The position numbers and the translations under genes were made by a program. Positions 15,403 to 23,474 of a stretch of DNA of 42,237 nt are shown one piece after another. The stretch lies in the NCBI GenBank assembly GCA_031550615.1, contig JAVBOL010000004.1, positions 1-42,237 of the forward strand. The letters run 5' to 3'. Each line of letters begins with the position of its first letter. Within the stretch, counting starts at the first letter, position 1. Below the pieces are notes generated by a model. That model made no database searches. It saw nothing but the letters and a program-made list of their open reading frames with translations, and was not told the origin of the DNA. This stretch comes from JAVBOW01 sp031550615. GTDB taxonomy: Bacteria; Bacteroidota; Bacteroidia; Bacteroidales; Rikenellaceae.

Positions 15403-16404
15403 ATGAGCTTCTTAGAACGTCTTCTCGCTTCGGCAAAATCGAACCCGCGCACCATAGTGCTTCCCGAATCGGGCGACGAGCGTGTGATAAAGGCCGCCGA
15501 CCGCATCATCGCCGAAGGCATAGCCAAGGTGATCCTGCTGGGAAACCGGGAAAAGGTGGCTCACCTGGCCTCGGAGCTCTACCTCGAGAATATCGCGAAA
15601 GCCACGGTGGTCGATCCGCTCGACAACCCCGACAAGCAACGCTACATCGACATCATGCTGTCGCTGCGCGCTTCGAAAGGTCTCACCGCTGAACAGGCCT
15701 CAAAACTGATCGAAGACCCCCTGTACCTTGCCGCCATTATGGTCAAGGCGGGCGACGCGGACGGCGAGGTGGCCGGCGCGGCCAACGCCACGGGCGACGT
15801 GCTGCGCCCCGCGTTCCAATACGTTAAGACGCTGCCCGGGGTTAGCGTGGTTTCGGGTGCGTTCATCATGCTGCTGCCCGAGAAGCTTTTCGGCGAGGAC
15901 GGCATCATGGTATTCGCCGACTGCGCCGTACACCCCAACCCCACCGCCGCCGAGCTGGCCGAGATCGCCGTTATGACAGGACGCACCACGCGCGCGATAG
16001 CCGGTTTCGAGCCGCGCATCGCCATGCTGAGTTTCTCGACCAAGGGTTCGGCGAAGCACGAAATGGTCGATAAAGTGGTCGAGGCCACGCGCCTGGCCAG
16101 GCAGATGGCCCCGGATATGGTGATCGACGGCGAATTGCAATCCGACGCGGCCATCGTGCCCGGCATCGGGGCGTCGAAAGCCCCGGGAAGCCCCGTAGCG
16201 GGCAAGGCCAACGTGCTGGTCTTCCCCACCCTCGAAACCGGCAACATCGCCTACAAACTGGTGCAGAGGCTTGCACACGCCGAGGCCATAGGCCCCGTGT
16301 TGCAGGGCATGGCCGCCCCGATAAACGACCTGTCGAGGGGCTGCTCGGTCGAAGACATAGTCAACCTTGTGGCGATCACATCGTGCCAGGCAAGCGCAAA
16401 ATAA
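15403..16404 (+). CDS. pta: phosphate acetyltransferase
   Basis: Pta converts acetyl-CoA and phosphate to acetyl phosphate and CoA, feeding acetate kinase for ATP. The 333-aa protein is the short form, consisting only of the PTA_PTB catalytic domain without the regulatory N-terminal domains of the long enterobacterial form. Signatures are RTIVLPESGDERVIKAADRI, VILLGNREKV, DPLYLAAIMVKAGDADGEVAGA, GAFIMLLPEK, MLSFSTKGSAKHEMVDKV, DGELQSDAAIVPGIGASKAPGSPVAG (residues written in part) and NVLVFPTLETGNIAYKLVQR. It has its own promoter after the AT-rich module and is followed by ackA after a hairpin-rich 164-bp gap. Confidence 0.95.
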   Translation: MSFLERLLASAKSNPRTIVLPESGDERVIKAADRIIAEGIAKVILLGNREKVAHLASELYLENIAKATVVDPLDNPDKQRYIDIMLSLRASKGLTAEQASKLIEDPLYLAAIMVKAGDADGEVAGAANATGDVLRPAFQYVKTLPGVSVVSGAFIMLLPEKLFGEDGIMVFADCAVHPNPTAAELAEIAVMTGRTTRAIAGFEPRIAMLSFSTKGSAKHEMVDKVVEATRLARQMAPDMVIDGELQSDAAIVPGIGASKAPGSPVAGKANVLVFPTLETGNIAYKLVQRLAHAEAIGPVLQGMAAPINDLSRGCSVEDIVNLVAITSCQASAK

Positions 16405-16467
16405 ATGTGTATTTACGAATTCAAACAGGTTTTCTTTTTCTGAAATTTGAATTCGTAAATACACATT
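16404..16467. repeat. long perfect inverted repeat after pta
   Basis: Arms of 22 bp (16404-16425 and 16446-16467) are perfectly complementary around a 20-bp loop; each arm contains ACGAATTC or its complement. It begins at the last base of the pta stop codon. No T-run follows on either strand, so it is not a standard terminator; it could be an RNA-processing hairpin, a protein site or a small mobile-repeat relic. Confidence 0.85.
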
Positions 16468-16492
16468 ATTGAGTGTTGACACTCCTCCTAAA

Positions 16493-16512
16493 TCCCCCTC
16501 TGACAAGGGGGA
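16493..16512. repeat. short GC-rich hairpin between pta and ackA
   Basis: TCCCCCT ctgaca AGGGGGA forms a 7-bp stem with a 6-nt loop. It sits in a stretch (CTCCTAAATCCCCCTCTGAC) that looks like a scattered intergenic repeat type seen in many bacteria; no second copy is in this window. Confidence 0.6.
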
Positions 16513-16517
16513 CTTGT

Positions 16518-16538
16518 GCCAAAACCGTTGGTTTTGGC
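16518..16538. repeat. second hairpin before ackA
   Basis: GCCAAAACC GTT GGTTTTGGC is a perfect 9-bp stem with a 3-nt loop, 30 bp before the ackA ATG. It is followed by A residues rather than T on the plus strand. Confidence 0.7.
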
Positions 16539-16568
16539 GAAAAAAGGTAAAATAACTTTTAGAAAAAT

Positions 16569-17783
16569 ATGGTAATCCTCGTTCTCAACTGCGGCAGCTC
16601 CTCGATCAAGTATCAGGTCATCAGCATGTCGAAAGAGCAGCACTCGGTGCTCGCAAAGGGTCTGGTCGAGCGCATCGGCCTGGCCGACGCCGTGATAACC
16701 CACAAACCGGCCGACAAACCAAAATACTCGGTCGTAAAGGGCATTCCCGATCACTCGGCGGGCATCAACATGATAATCAAACTGCTCACCGACGAGCAGT
16801 ACGGGGTTATCGCCTCGCTCAACGACCTTAACGCAGTGGGCCACCGCGTGGCGCACGGCGGAGAGTACTTCCCCAAGAGCGTGATCGTCGACCGCACGGC
16901 GATGCAGCAGATCGAAAGCTGTTTCGAACTCGCCCCGCTGCACAACCCGGCCAACCTCAAGGGTATACTGTCGATCGAGACCATCCTGCCCAATATCCCG
17001 CAGGTGGCCGTGTTCGACACTTCGTTCCACCAGACCATGCCGGCCAAAAGCTACCTCTACGCCCTGCCCTACTCCTATTATGAAGAGATGCGCGTGCGTA
17101 AATATGGTTTCCACGGCACCTCACACCAATTCGTTGCCCGCAAAGCGTGCGAACTGACCGGCCTGGATTACGAAAAATCGAAGATCGTGACCTGCCACAT
17201 CGGCAACGGCGCCTCGGTGACCGCGATCCTCAACGGCAAATCATACGACACCTCGATGGGCTTCACTCCCCTGGACGGCCTGGTGATGGGTACGCGCTGC
17301 GGCAATATCGACCCGGGCGCGGTGCTCTACATCGCCGACAAGAAAAATATGACCATCGCCAAGGTCAACGACCTGCTCAATAAGGAATCGGGCGTTTACG
17401 GCATCACCGGCATCTCGTCCGACATGCGAGACATCGAGAATGCGGCCAAAGACGGCAACGAACGCGCACGCCTGGCGCTGGACATGTATTACGAGCGCGT
17501 GAAGAAATTCGTGGGTTCGTACGCCGCGGCCATGGAGGGCCTCGACCTGCTCGTCTTCACGGGTGGCGTGGGCGAAAACGACCCCAACTTGCGCAGCTAC
17601 GTATGCCGCGGCATGGAGTTCATGGGGCTCGATTTCGACACCGAAAGCAATGAAGGCGTGCGCGGAAAGGACAAAGTGCTCTCCTCGCCCGCATCGATGG
17701 TCAAGGTGGTCGTAGCGACAACGGACGAAGAACTGGTCATCGCGACCGACACTTTCAATTTGCTTAAAAAGCGCTCGGAATAA
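16569..17783 (+). CDS. ackA: acetate kinase
   Basis: AckA makes ATP from acetyl phosphate and ADP, releasing acetate. The 404-aa length is typical of the ASKHA acetokinase family. Signatures are MVILVLNCGSSSIKYQVI, the HRVAHGG segment, VFDTSFHQTMP, KYGFHGTSHQFVA, the phosphate-binding CHIGNGASV, DTSMGFTPLDGLVMGTRCG, and FTGGVGENDPNLR near the end. No strong TAnnTTTG promoter precedes it (the closest is TAACTTTT at 16553), so it is probably read from pta through the hairpin region. A terminator follows before ptb. Confidence 0.96.
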   Translation: MVILVLNCGSSSIKYQVISMSKEQHSVLAKGLVERIGLADAVITHKPADKPKYSVVKGIPDHSAGINMIIKLLTDEQYGVIASLNDLNAVGHRVAHGGEYFPKSVIVDRTAMQQIESCFELAPLHNPANLKGILSIETILPNIPQVAVFDTSFHQTMPAKSYLYALPYSYYEEMRVRKYGFHGTSHQFVARKACELTGLDYEKSKIVTCHIGNGASVTAILNGKSYDTSMGFTPLDGLVMGTRCGNIDPGAVLYIADKKNMTIAKVNDLLNKESGVYGITGISSDMRDIENAAKDGNERARLALDMYYERVKKFVGSYAAAMEGLDLLVFTGGVGENDPNLRSYVCRGMEFMGLDFDTESNEGVRGKDKVLSSPASMVKVVVATTDEELVIATDTFNLLKKRSE

Positions 17784-17801
17784 TTGCGATTTAAAATCGA
17801 C

Positions 17802-17843
17802 AAAGCGGATTTTTCAGGAATTTCTTGGAAAATCCGCTTTTTT
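17802..17843 (+). terminator. rho-independent terminator after ackA
   Basis: AAAGCGGATTTT pairs with AAAATCCGCTTT around a 15-nt loop, followed by further T residues at 17841-17843. It lies 18 bp after the ackA stop. Confidence 0.75.
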
Positions 17844-17877
17844 AATTTAACTTTATGCCACCTAAAAGTTAAAAATT

Positions 17878-18780
17878 ATGATTACCAAACTTTCGCAGTT
17901 AGTAGAGAAAGCGCGCCAGCGCGGACGCAAAAGGCTCGTAGTGGCCTTCGCACAGGATCTGCACACCCTCGAAGCGGTCGATAACGCCATACGCGAGGGG
18001 CTGATCGAAGCCACCCTGATCGGCTCGCCAGCGGCGATCCGCGAGGTGTGCGAGGGAGCAGGTATCGACTACGGACAGTTTACTATCATCGAGGGCGGCA
18101 GCGACACCCAGTGCGTGGCGATGGCCGTCAAAATGGTCAGCGAAGGCCGTGCCGACATACTTATGAAGGGCCTCGTGTCGACCGATAAATATATGCGCGG
18201 CATACTCAACAAGGAGTGCGGGCTGCTGCCCCCGAAAGGCGTGCTGAGCCACGTTACGGTGGTCGAGGTGCCCACATACCACAAGCTGCTCACGATCACG
18301 GACGTTGCGGTGATCCCCTACCCCGACATCAACCAGAAGCAGTCCATGACGCGCAACATAATCGCCATAGCGCACAACCTGGGCATCGAAACGCCCAAAG
18401 TGGCGTGCATAGCCCCCACCGAGCAGATGCTCCCCGGCGTGGCTTCGTGCGTCGACGCGGCGATAATCTCCAAAATGGGTGAGCGCGGACAGCTGGGCAA
18501 CGCCCAGATCGACGGTCCGCTGGCGCTGGACGTGGCAATAGACGCCGAAACGGCGCGCATCAAGAAACTCACCAGTCCCGTTGCCGGTGACGCCGACTGT
18601 CTGCTGTTCCCCAACATCGACTCAGCCAACGTGTTCTTTAAAACGGCTACCAAGATGTGCGGCGGCGAACTCGCGGCAATGGTCGCGGGTACCACCTCGC
18701 CATGCGTGCTCACCTCGCGCGGCGACTCCAAGGAATCGAAACTATACTCTATCGCCCTGGCGTGCCTGAGCGCCAAATAG
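17878..18780 (+). CDS. ptb: phosphate butyryltransferase (phosphotransbutyrylase)
   Basis: Ptb exchanges CoA of butyryl-CoA (or a branched short-chain acyl-CoA) for phosphate, giving the acyl phosphate used by butyrate kinase. The 300-aa protein has the PTA_PTB fold and clusters by motif with Ptb, not Pta: VVAFAQDLHTLEAVDNAI, ADILMKGLVSTDKYMRGILN, LSHVTVVEVPTYHKLLTITD, QIDGPLALDVAI and DADCLLFPNIDSANVFFK. The buk gene starts 10 bp after its stop, the standard pair. Actual substrate (butyrate, isobutyrate or isovalerate) cannot be told from sequence; branched acids are plausible for a peptide-fermenting Bacteroidales. Confidence 0.92.
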   Translation: MITKLSQLVEKARQRGRKRLVVAFAQDLHTLEAVDNAIREGLIEATLIGSPAAIREVCEGAGIDYGQFTIIEGGSDTQCVAMAVKMVSEGRADILMKGLVSTDKYMRGILNKECGLLPPKGVLSHVTVVEVPTYHKLLTITDVAVIPYPDINQKQSMTRNIIAIAHNLGIETPKVACIAPTEQMLPGVASCVDAAIISKMGERGQLGNAQIDGPLALDVAIDAETARIKKLTSPVAGDADCLLFPNIDSANVFFKTATKMCGGELAAMVAGTTSPCVLTSRGDSKESKLYSIALACLSAK

Positions 18781-18790
18781 TCCTTAAAAC

Positions 18791-19867
18791 ATGAAAACTC
18801 CCCGCATCCTTGCCATCAACCCCGGATCGACCTCGACCAAGATCGCCGTTTTCGACGGCATGACTCCCGTAACCGAGCTTTCACTCACCCACTCCGCAGA
18901 GGAGCTGGCCGGCTACGGCTCGATCATGGAGCAATTCGACTTCCGTAAGACCGCCGTGCTGGACGCGCTGAAACAGGCGGGCATCGCCCCGCAGTCCATC
19001 GACGCGGTCATCGGGCGCGGAGGCCTGGTCAAGCCGATCCACTCGGGCGTCTACGCGGTCAACGAAGCGCTGCGCGGCGACCTGCTGCGCGGGGTGAGCG
19101 GACAGCATGCCTCGAACCTCGGAGGACTGATCGCCGACAGCATAGCGCGCGAGATAGAGGCCCCCGCCTTTATCGCCGACCCTGTGGTGGTCGACGAGAT
19201 GCAGGACGTGGCGCGCGTGAGTGGACTTCCGGGCATGGACCGCGTGTCGATATTCCACGCCCTGAACCAAAAGGCCGTGGCCCGCGAATATGCCGCGCGG
19301 GTGGGCCGCCGCTATGAGGAGCTCAACCTGATCGTCGCGCACCTGGGCGGCGGGGTGTCAGTCGGCGCACACCGCAAGGGCCTGGTCGTGGATGTGAATA
19401 ACGCCCTCGAAGGCGAAGGCCCCTTCTCGCCCGAGCGTGCGGGCAGCGTGCCGAGCGGCGCGTTGGCCGACCTGTGTTTCAGCAGCAAATACACCCGTGA
19501 GCAAGTAAGCAAGATGCTCTGCGGCCAGGGCGGCCTGGTCGCCCACCTGGGCACGAACAGCATGCGCGACGCGCTTAAAGCCGTCCGCGATAGCGGCGAC
19601 AGGAAAACGCGCCTGGTAACCGAGGCTTTCATGTATAACGTCGGCAAGTCTATCGGCGCAATGGCTGCCGTTTTGGAGGGTCGCGTGGATGCGATAATCA
19701 TCACCGGCGGCATAGCCCACAACCCCGAGGTCGGCGACTACCTTAAAAAGATGGTCGGATTCATCGCCCCGGTCGAGGTGCGACCCGGCGAGAACGAACT
19801 CGAAGCCCTCGCCTCCAACGCCCTGCGCGCTCTGGACGGCTCGATGCCGGTGAGCGAGTATAAATAG
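18791..19867 (+). CDS. buk: butyrate kinase (short/branched-chain acyl kinase)
   Basis: Buk makes ATP from butyryl phosphate, or from branched acyl phosphates, releasing the free acid. The 358-aa ASKHA protein has ILAINPGSTSTKIAVFDG, the GRGGLVKPIHSGVYAVNE segment, PAFIADPVVVDEM, RVSIFHALNQKAVAREYA, IVAHLGGGVSVGAHRKG, NNALEGEGPFSPERAG and IIITGGIAHNP. It is the second gene of the ptb-buk pair and ends just before a strong bidirectional terminator. Confidence 0.94.
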   Translation: MKTPRILAINPGSTSTKIAVFDGMTPVTELSLTHSAEELAGYGSIMEQFDFRKTAVLDALKQAGIAPQSIDAVIGRGGLVKPIHSGVYAVNEALRGDLLRGVSGQHASNLGGLIADSIAREIEAPAFIADPVVVDEMQDVARVSGLPGMDRVSIFHALNQKAVAREYAARVGRRYEELNLIVAHLGGGVSVGAHRKGLVVDVNNALEGEGPFSPERAGSVPSGALADLCFSSKYTREQVSKMLCGQGGLVAHLGTNSMRDALKAVRDSGDRKTRLVTEAFMYNVGKSIGAMAAVLEGRVDAIIITGGIAHNPEVGDYLKKMVGFIAPVEVRPGENELEALASNALRALDGSMPVSEYK

Positions 19868-19876
19868 GTTTGATAT

Positions 19877-19922
19877 AAAACGAGGCGTCCCGGAACTGGT
19901 CGGTTCCGGGACGCCTCGTTTT
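19877..19922. terminator. bidirectional terminator between buk and pyrF
   Basis: A perfect 20-bp stem (AAAACGAGGCGTCCCGGAAC and its complement) has a 6-nt loop TGGTCG. A/T ends give a T-run in both directions, fitting two convergent operons. Confidence 0.92.
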
Positions 19923-19931
19923 AGACTACGA

Positions 19932-20756
19932 TCAAAGATACTGCGCCAACAACGCGTCCATTTCGCGCTGCACTTCGGCGGCTTGCTGGCCGGAAGTCAC
20001 AGCGAAACGTTCTGACGAGTCGGCATAGATTATCGCCCGCGAGGAGTTGACCAACAGCCCGCAGCGTGAGTTCATGCCGTATTTGGCAACCTCGGAGAGG
20101 CTTCCGCCCTGAGCACCAACGCCGGGCACAAGCAGGAAATGGTCGGGCACGATCTGGCGGATTCCCTCAAGCATCGAGGCCTGTGTCGCCCCTACCACGT
20201 ACATCGTGTTGTCGATGGTGCCCCACTCTTTCGTGGTGTGCAAAACCTGCTCGTACAGGGCGCGTCCGTTTTCGAAACGCAGCATTTCGAAATCCGCCGC
20301 GCCGGGGTTCGAGGTTAGCGCCAGGATCACCGCCCAACGGCCATCGTGGCCGATGAAGGGTTTTACGGCGTCGCTGCCCATGTAGGGCGAAATGGTCACC
20401 GCGTCCACACCCGAGGTATTGAAGAACGTGCGGGCGTACATCTGGGCGGTGTTGCCTATGTCGCCGCGCTTGGCGTCGGCGATGATAAGTATTTCGGGAT
20501 ATTTTTCGCGGATATAATCGCAGGTTTTCTGGAAACTCTCCCACCCTGCCGTGCCGTGCTCCTCGTAAAACGCGAGATTGGGTTTGTAGGCCACCGTATA
20601 GGCCGCCGTAGCGTCTATGATCGCCTTATTGAATGCGAATTGGGGATCGGCCTCGCCTTTGAGGCACTCGGGGGTCTTGAGGATGTCCGTGTCGAGGCCC
20701 ACGCACAGGAAACTGCGCTTGGCGAGGATCTGCTCGAAAAGTTGTTGTGAATTCAT
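19932..20756 (-). CDS. pyrF: orotidine 5'-phosphate decarboxylase (group 2)
   Basis: PyrF decarboxylates orotidine monophosphate to UMP, the last step of de novo pyrimidine synthesis. The 274-aa length and sequence FLCVGLDTDILKTPE, YKPNLAFYEEHG, the catalytic Lys-Asp motif IADAKRGDIGNTAQMYA, TISPYMGSDAVKPF, and LLVPGVGAQGGS identify the longer group 2 form. It overlaps the prfA stop by one base (TAATG), so it is translationally coupled to prfA. Confidence 0.95.
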   Translation of the reverse strand: MNSQQLFEQILAKRSFLCVGLDTDILKTPECLKGEADPQFAFNKAIIDATAAYTVAYKPNLAFYEEHGTAGWESFQKTCDYIREKYPEILIIADAKRGDIGNTAQMYARTFFNTSGVDAVTISPYMGSDAVKPFIGHDGRWAVILALTSNPGAADFEMLRFENGRALYEQVLHTTKEWGTIDNTMYVVGATQASMLEGIRQIVPDHFLLVPGVGAQGGSLSEVAKYGMNSRCGLLVNSSRAIIYADSSERFAVTSGQQAAEVQREMDALLAQYL

Positions 20757-21841
20757 TATTCTTCGCTTGCTTTGAGGCGCTCGGCGTTTTCGGCCATTTG
20801 CAGTTTGTCGATGAATTCCTGTATGTCGCCGTCCATGACCGCCGTCAGGTTATAGACCGTCAGGTTGATGCGGTGGTCGGTAACGCGGCCCTGCGGGTAG
20901 TTGTAGGTGCGGATCTTGGCGCTGCGGTCGCCCGTGGAAACCATCGTTTTGCGCTTGCCGGCGATCTCGTCCATGTACTTCTGGTATTCGAGGTTGAAGA
21001 TGCGCGTGCGCAACTCCTCCAGCGCCTTATCGAAGTTCTTGAGCTGCGATTTCTGGTCCTGGCACTGCACGACGATACCCGAGGGGATGTGTGTGAGGCG
21101 GATGGCGGAATAGGTCGTGTTGACCGACTGGCCGCCGGGGCCCGAGGCGCAGAAGGTGTCCTTGCGGATGTCTTCCATGCGCAGGTCTATGTCGAACTCC
21201 TCGGCTTCGGGCAGCACGGCCACTGAGGCTGCCGAGGTGTGCACCCGGCCCTGGGTTTCGGTCTGGGGCACGCGCTGCACGCGGTGCACGCCCGACTCGT
21301 ATTTGAGCACGCCGTAAACGCCCTCGCCGCTCACTTTGAGCACTACCTCTTTGTAGCCGCCCGACGAGCCTTCGCTCATGTTGTTGATCTCGTAGCGCCA
21401 GCCGCGTTTCTCGATATATTTGACGTACATGCGGAAAAGGTCGCCGGCGAATATGGCCGCCTCGTCGCCGCCAGTTCCGCCGCGTATCTCGAGGATCGCG
21501 TTCTTGCTGTCCTGCGGGTCGCGCGGGATGAGCAGCAACTTGATCTCCTCCTCGAGAGGGGAAACCTGCGGTTCGAGTTCGGCGATCTCCTCGCGCGCCA
21601 TCTCGCGCATCTCCTCGTCCTTCTCGGTGGCGAGCAGGTCTTTGGCCTCACGCAGGTTGGCCACGATGGTACGGTAGCGGTCGCTGGCCTCGATGATGGG
21701 CTTCAACTCCTTATATTCCTTGTTGAAAGCCACGAATTTCTTCATGTCGGCGATCACCTCGGGGTCGGTCATCTTCTGGCCCAACTCCTCATATTTGAGT
21801 TTCAGGCCATCGAGCCGGGAAAGTATCGAATTCTCTTCCAT
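20756..21841 (-). CDS. prfA: peptide chain release factor 1
   Basis: RF1 recognises UAA and UAG stop codons and triggers release of the finished protein. The 361-aa protein has an N-terminal helical domain, the P-x-T discriminator as PQT in HRVQRVPQTETQGRVHTS (residues in part) and the catalytic GGQ in CASGPGGQSVNTTYSAIR. The PxT rather than SPF motif separates it from RF2. The frame is open to 21913, but the ATG at 21841 (MEENSILSRLDGLKLKYEEL) gives the family N-terminus and lies after a -7 element. It is cotranscribed with pyrF. Confidence 0.96.
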   Translation of the reverse strand: MEENSILSRLDGLKLKYEELGQKMTDPEVIADMKKFVAFNKEYKELKPIIEASDRYRTIVANLREAKDLLATEKDEEMREMAREEIAELEPQVSPLEEEIKLLLIPRDPQDSKNAILEIRGGTGGDEAAIFAGDLFRMYVKYIEKRGWRYEINNMSEGSSGGYKEVVLKVSGEGVYGVLKYESGVHRVQRVPQTETQGRVHTSAASVAVLPEAEEFDIDLRMEDIRKDTFCASGPGGQSVNTTYSAIRLTHIPSGIVVQCQDQKSQLKNFDKALEELRTRIFNLEYQKYMDEIAGKRKTMVSTGDRSAKIRTYNYPQGRVTDHRINLTVYNLTAVMDGDIQEFIDKLQMAENAERLKASEE

Positions 21842-21858
21842 AACGATTTTTAGTGGTG

Positions 21859-21866
21859 CAAAGATA
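21859..21866 (-). promoter_or_regulatory. -7 promoter element for prfA-pyrF
   Basis: The minus strand reads TATCTTTG (TAnnTTTG), 17 nt before the prfA ATG. It faces the xseA element only 13 bp away. Confidence 0.55.
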
Positions 21867-21879
21867 GTATATTTTTCCG

Positions 21880-21887
21880 TACTTTTG
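21880..21887 (+). promoter_or_regulatory. -7 promoter element for xseA-xseB
   Basis: TACTTTTG matches TAnnTTTG and ends only 6 nt before the xseA ATG at 21894, predicting a nearly leaderless transcript. Confidence 0.5.
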
Positions 21888-21893
21888 TGTTCT

Positions 21894-23192
21894 ATGGAAC
21901 ATCCCGGCCACATAACCCTATCCGAACTTCAGGCGGCGATAAAGCGCGGCGTCGAGCAGGCGTTGCCGCTTTCGCAGTGGGTGGTGGCCGAGGTGAGCGA
22001 GATCAAGGTCAACTATTCGGGGCACTGCTACCTGCAGCTGGTCGAGAAGGGGGCGCAGGGACAGCCCAAAGCGCAGGTCCAGGCCGTGGCGTGGCGCTCG
22101 TCGTGGGGCAGCATAGCCCCGCACTTCCGCGCGGAAACGGGCAGCGACCCCGCCCCGGGCATGAAACTGCTGCTGCGGGTGACGGTCAGTTACCATGAGC
22201 TGTACGGGCTTTCGCTAGTGGTAGGCGACATAGACCCCTCATACACGCTGGGCGACATCGAAGCCGAGCGCCAGCGCACGATAGCGCAGCTGCAAAAAGA
22301 CGGGATTTTCGACATGAACCGCGAACTGCCCGAGCCGACGCTCTTTCAGCGCATAGCGGTCATTTCGTCGCGCAACGCAGCCGGTTACCAGGATTTCTGC
22401 AAGGAGCTTCAGCGAAGTCCCTACCGTTTCGAGACCACGCTCTTCGACGCCTTCATGCAGGGCGAGGCGGCGGAAAGTTCCATGATCGCCGCGCTGGACG
22501 CCATCGCGGAGCGTATGGACGATTTCGACGCGATGGTCATTATCCGCGGCGGGGGATCGCAGAGCGACCTGGCATGTTTCAACTCCTACCGGCTCTGTTC
22601 GCACGTAGCGCAGTTCCCTCTGCGCGTGATAACTGGCATAGGCCACGACAAGGACCGCAGCGTTGCGGATATGGTGGCGGCAGTGGAGCTGAAAACCCCG
22701 ACCGCCGTGGCCGGATGGCTGCACGAGCGCATGGCAGGGGAAGAGGAATTCCTGAATGCGGCGACAGAGGTCATACGCCGGGGCGCGGGCGCTCTGCTGG
22801 AGGGACAAAACCAACTCCTGGGGGGCTACCTGTCCACCCTGCGGCATATTTGCGGGACGATGGCGCGCACCCTGGAACGCCGCATGGATGAGTTGCAGCA
22901 CGCCATAGCATTCAAAGCCGCGGCAAACATAGCCCGGCGCGAAGCGGGGTTGGCGACCCTGAAAACGCTACTCGCCTCACGTGCCGGCGCAGCCCTTACT
23001 GCGCAGGGCAACAGGCTCACAGGTTACGCGCTTCGGTCCGAGGCGCACGATCCTCAGCGCATCCTGGCGCTCGGTTTCGCCGTGGTGCGTGCCGGGGGCA
23101 AAGCGATCAAAGGCAGCGGCGAGGTAACCCCGGGCGAGAGGATCGAAATAACCCTCGCCAAAGGCAAATTGAACGCAACGATAGAAAAATAA
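21894..23192 (+). CDS. xseA: exodeoxyribonuclease VII large subunit
   Basis: XseA is the catalytic subunit of exonuclease VII, which degrades single-stranded DNA to oligonucleotides from both ends. The 432-aa protein has the N-terminal OB fold (ITLSELQAAIKRGVEQALPL, WVVAEVSEIKVNYSGHCYLQ), the catalytic core IAVISSRNAAGYQDF, IRGGGSQSDLACFNSY, VITGIGHDKDRSVADMVA and KTPTAVAGWL, then a long coiled-coil and the small-subunit-binding end (RILALGFAVVRAGGKAI). The upstream frame to 21693 is antisense to prfA, so the ATG at 21894 is the start. xseB follows 5 bp later. Confidence 0.95.
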   Translation: MEHPGHITLSELQAAIKRGVEQALPLSQWVVAEVSEIKVNYSGHCYLQLVEKGAQGQPKAQVQAVAWRSSWGSIAPHFRAETGSDPAPGMKLLLRVTVSYHELYGLSLVVGDIDPSYTLGDIEAERQRTIAQLQKDGIFDMNRELPEPTLFQRIAVISSRNAAGYQDFCKELQRSPYRFETTLFDAFMQGEAAESSMIAALDAIAERMDDFDAMVIIRGGGSQSDLACFNSYRLCSHVAQFPLRVITGIGHDKDRSVADMVAAVELKTPTAVAGWLHERMAGEEEFLNAATEVIRRGAGALLEGQNQLLGGYLSTLRHICGTMARTLERRMDELQHAIAFKAAANIARREAGLATLKTLLASRAGAALTAQGNRLTGYALRSEAHDPQRILALGFAVVRAGGKAIKGSGEVTPGERIEITLAKGKLNATIEK

Positions 23193-23197
23193 CGGAT

Positions 23198-23389
23198 ATG
23201 GATAAGAAACCCTCATACGCCCAGGCGATAGCCGAGATAGAGCAGATCCTGCGCAATTTCGAGAACGAGCAGCTGGACGTCGACGCTCTGGCAGGGCAGG
23301 TCAAGCGCGCCAGCGAGTTGATAAAATTATGCCAGGATAAGCTCAAAAAAGCCGAGGGGCAGGTAGCCCAGGTGCTGGAGCAGCAGTGA
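23198..23389 (+). CDS. xseB: exodeoxyribonuclease VII small subunit
   Basis: This 63-aa helical protein is the XseB subunit that packs on the coiled coils of XseA. The family pattern is clear: SYAQAIAEIEQILRNFENEQ, LDVDALAGQVKRASELIKLC and a terminal QDKLKKAEGQV segment. It lies 5 bp after xseA, the normal pair. Confidence 0.93.
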   Translation: MDKKPSYAQAIAEIEQILRNFENEQLDVDALAGQVKRASELIKLCQDKLKKAEGQVAQVLEQQ

Positions 23390-23399
23390 CGCCTTATTG

Positions 23400-23462
23400 T
23401 AACGTGAGTTTCGCGAAAAGCGCCACTTTTGGCATCATTAACAATTCATGAAACCCACGTTA
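23400..23462. repeat. imperfect inverted repeat between xseB and the C11 peptidase gene
   Basis: TAACGTGAGTTTC (23400-23412) pairs with GAAACCCACGTTA (23450-23462) with one mismatch, with a 37-bp loop that itself contains the palindrome TTTCGCGAAA. It lies between convergent genes; without a T-run it is a weak terminator candidate. Confidence 0.45.
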
Positions 23463-23474
23463 TTGAGCGGCCAC

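Noticed and set aside
16404..16467. Rho-independent terminator after pta
   Set aside because: The stem is strong, but no T-run follows on either strand, so it is listed as an inverted repeat instead.
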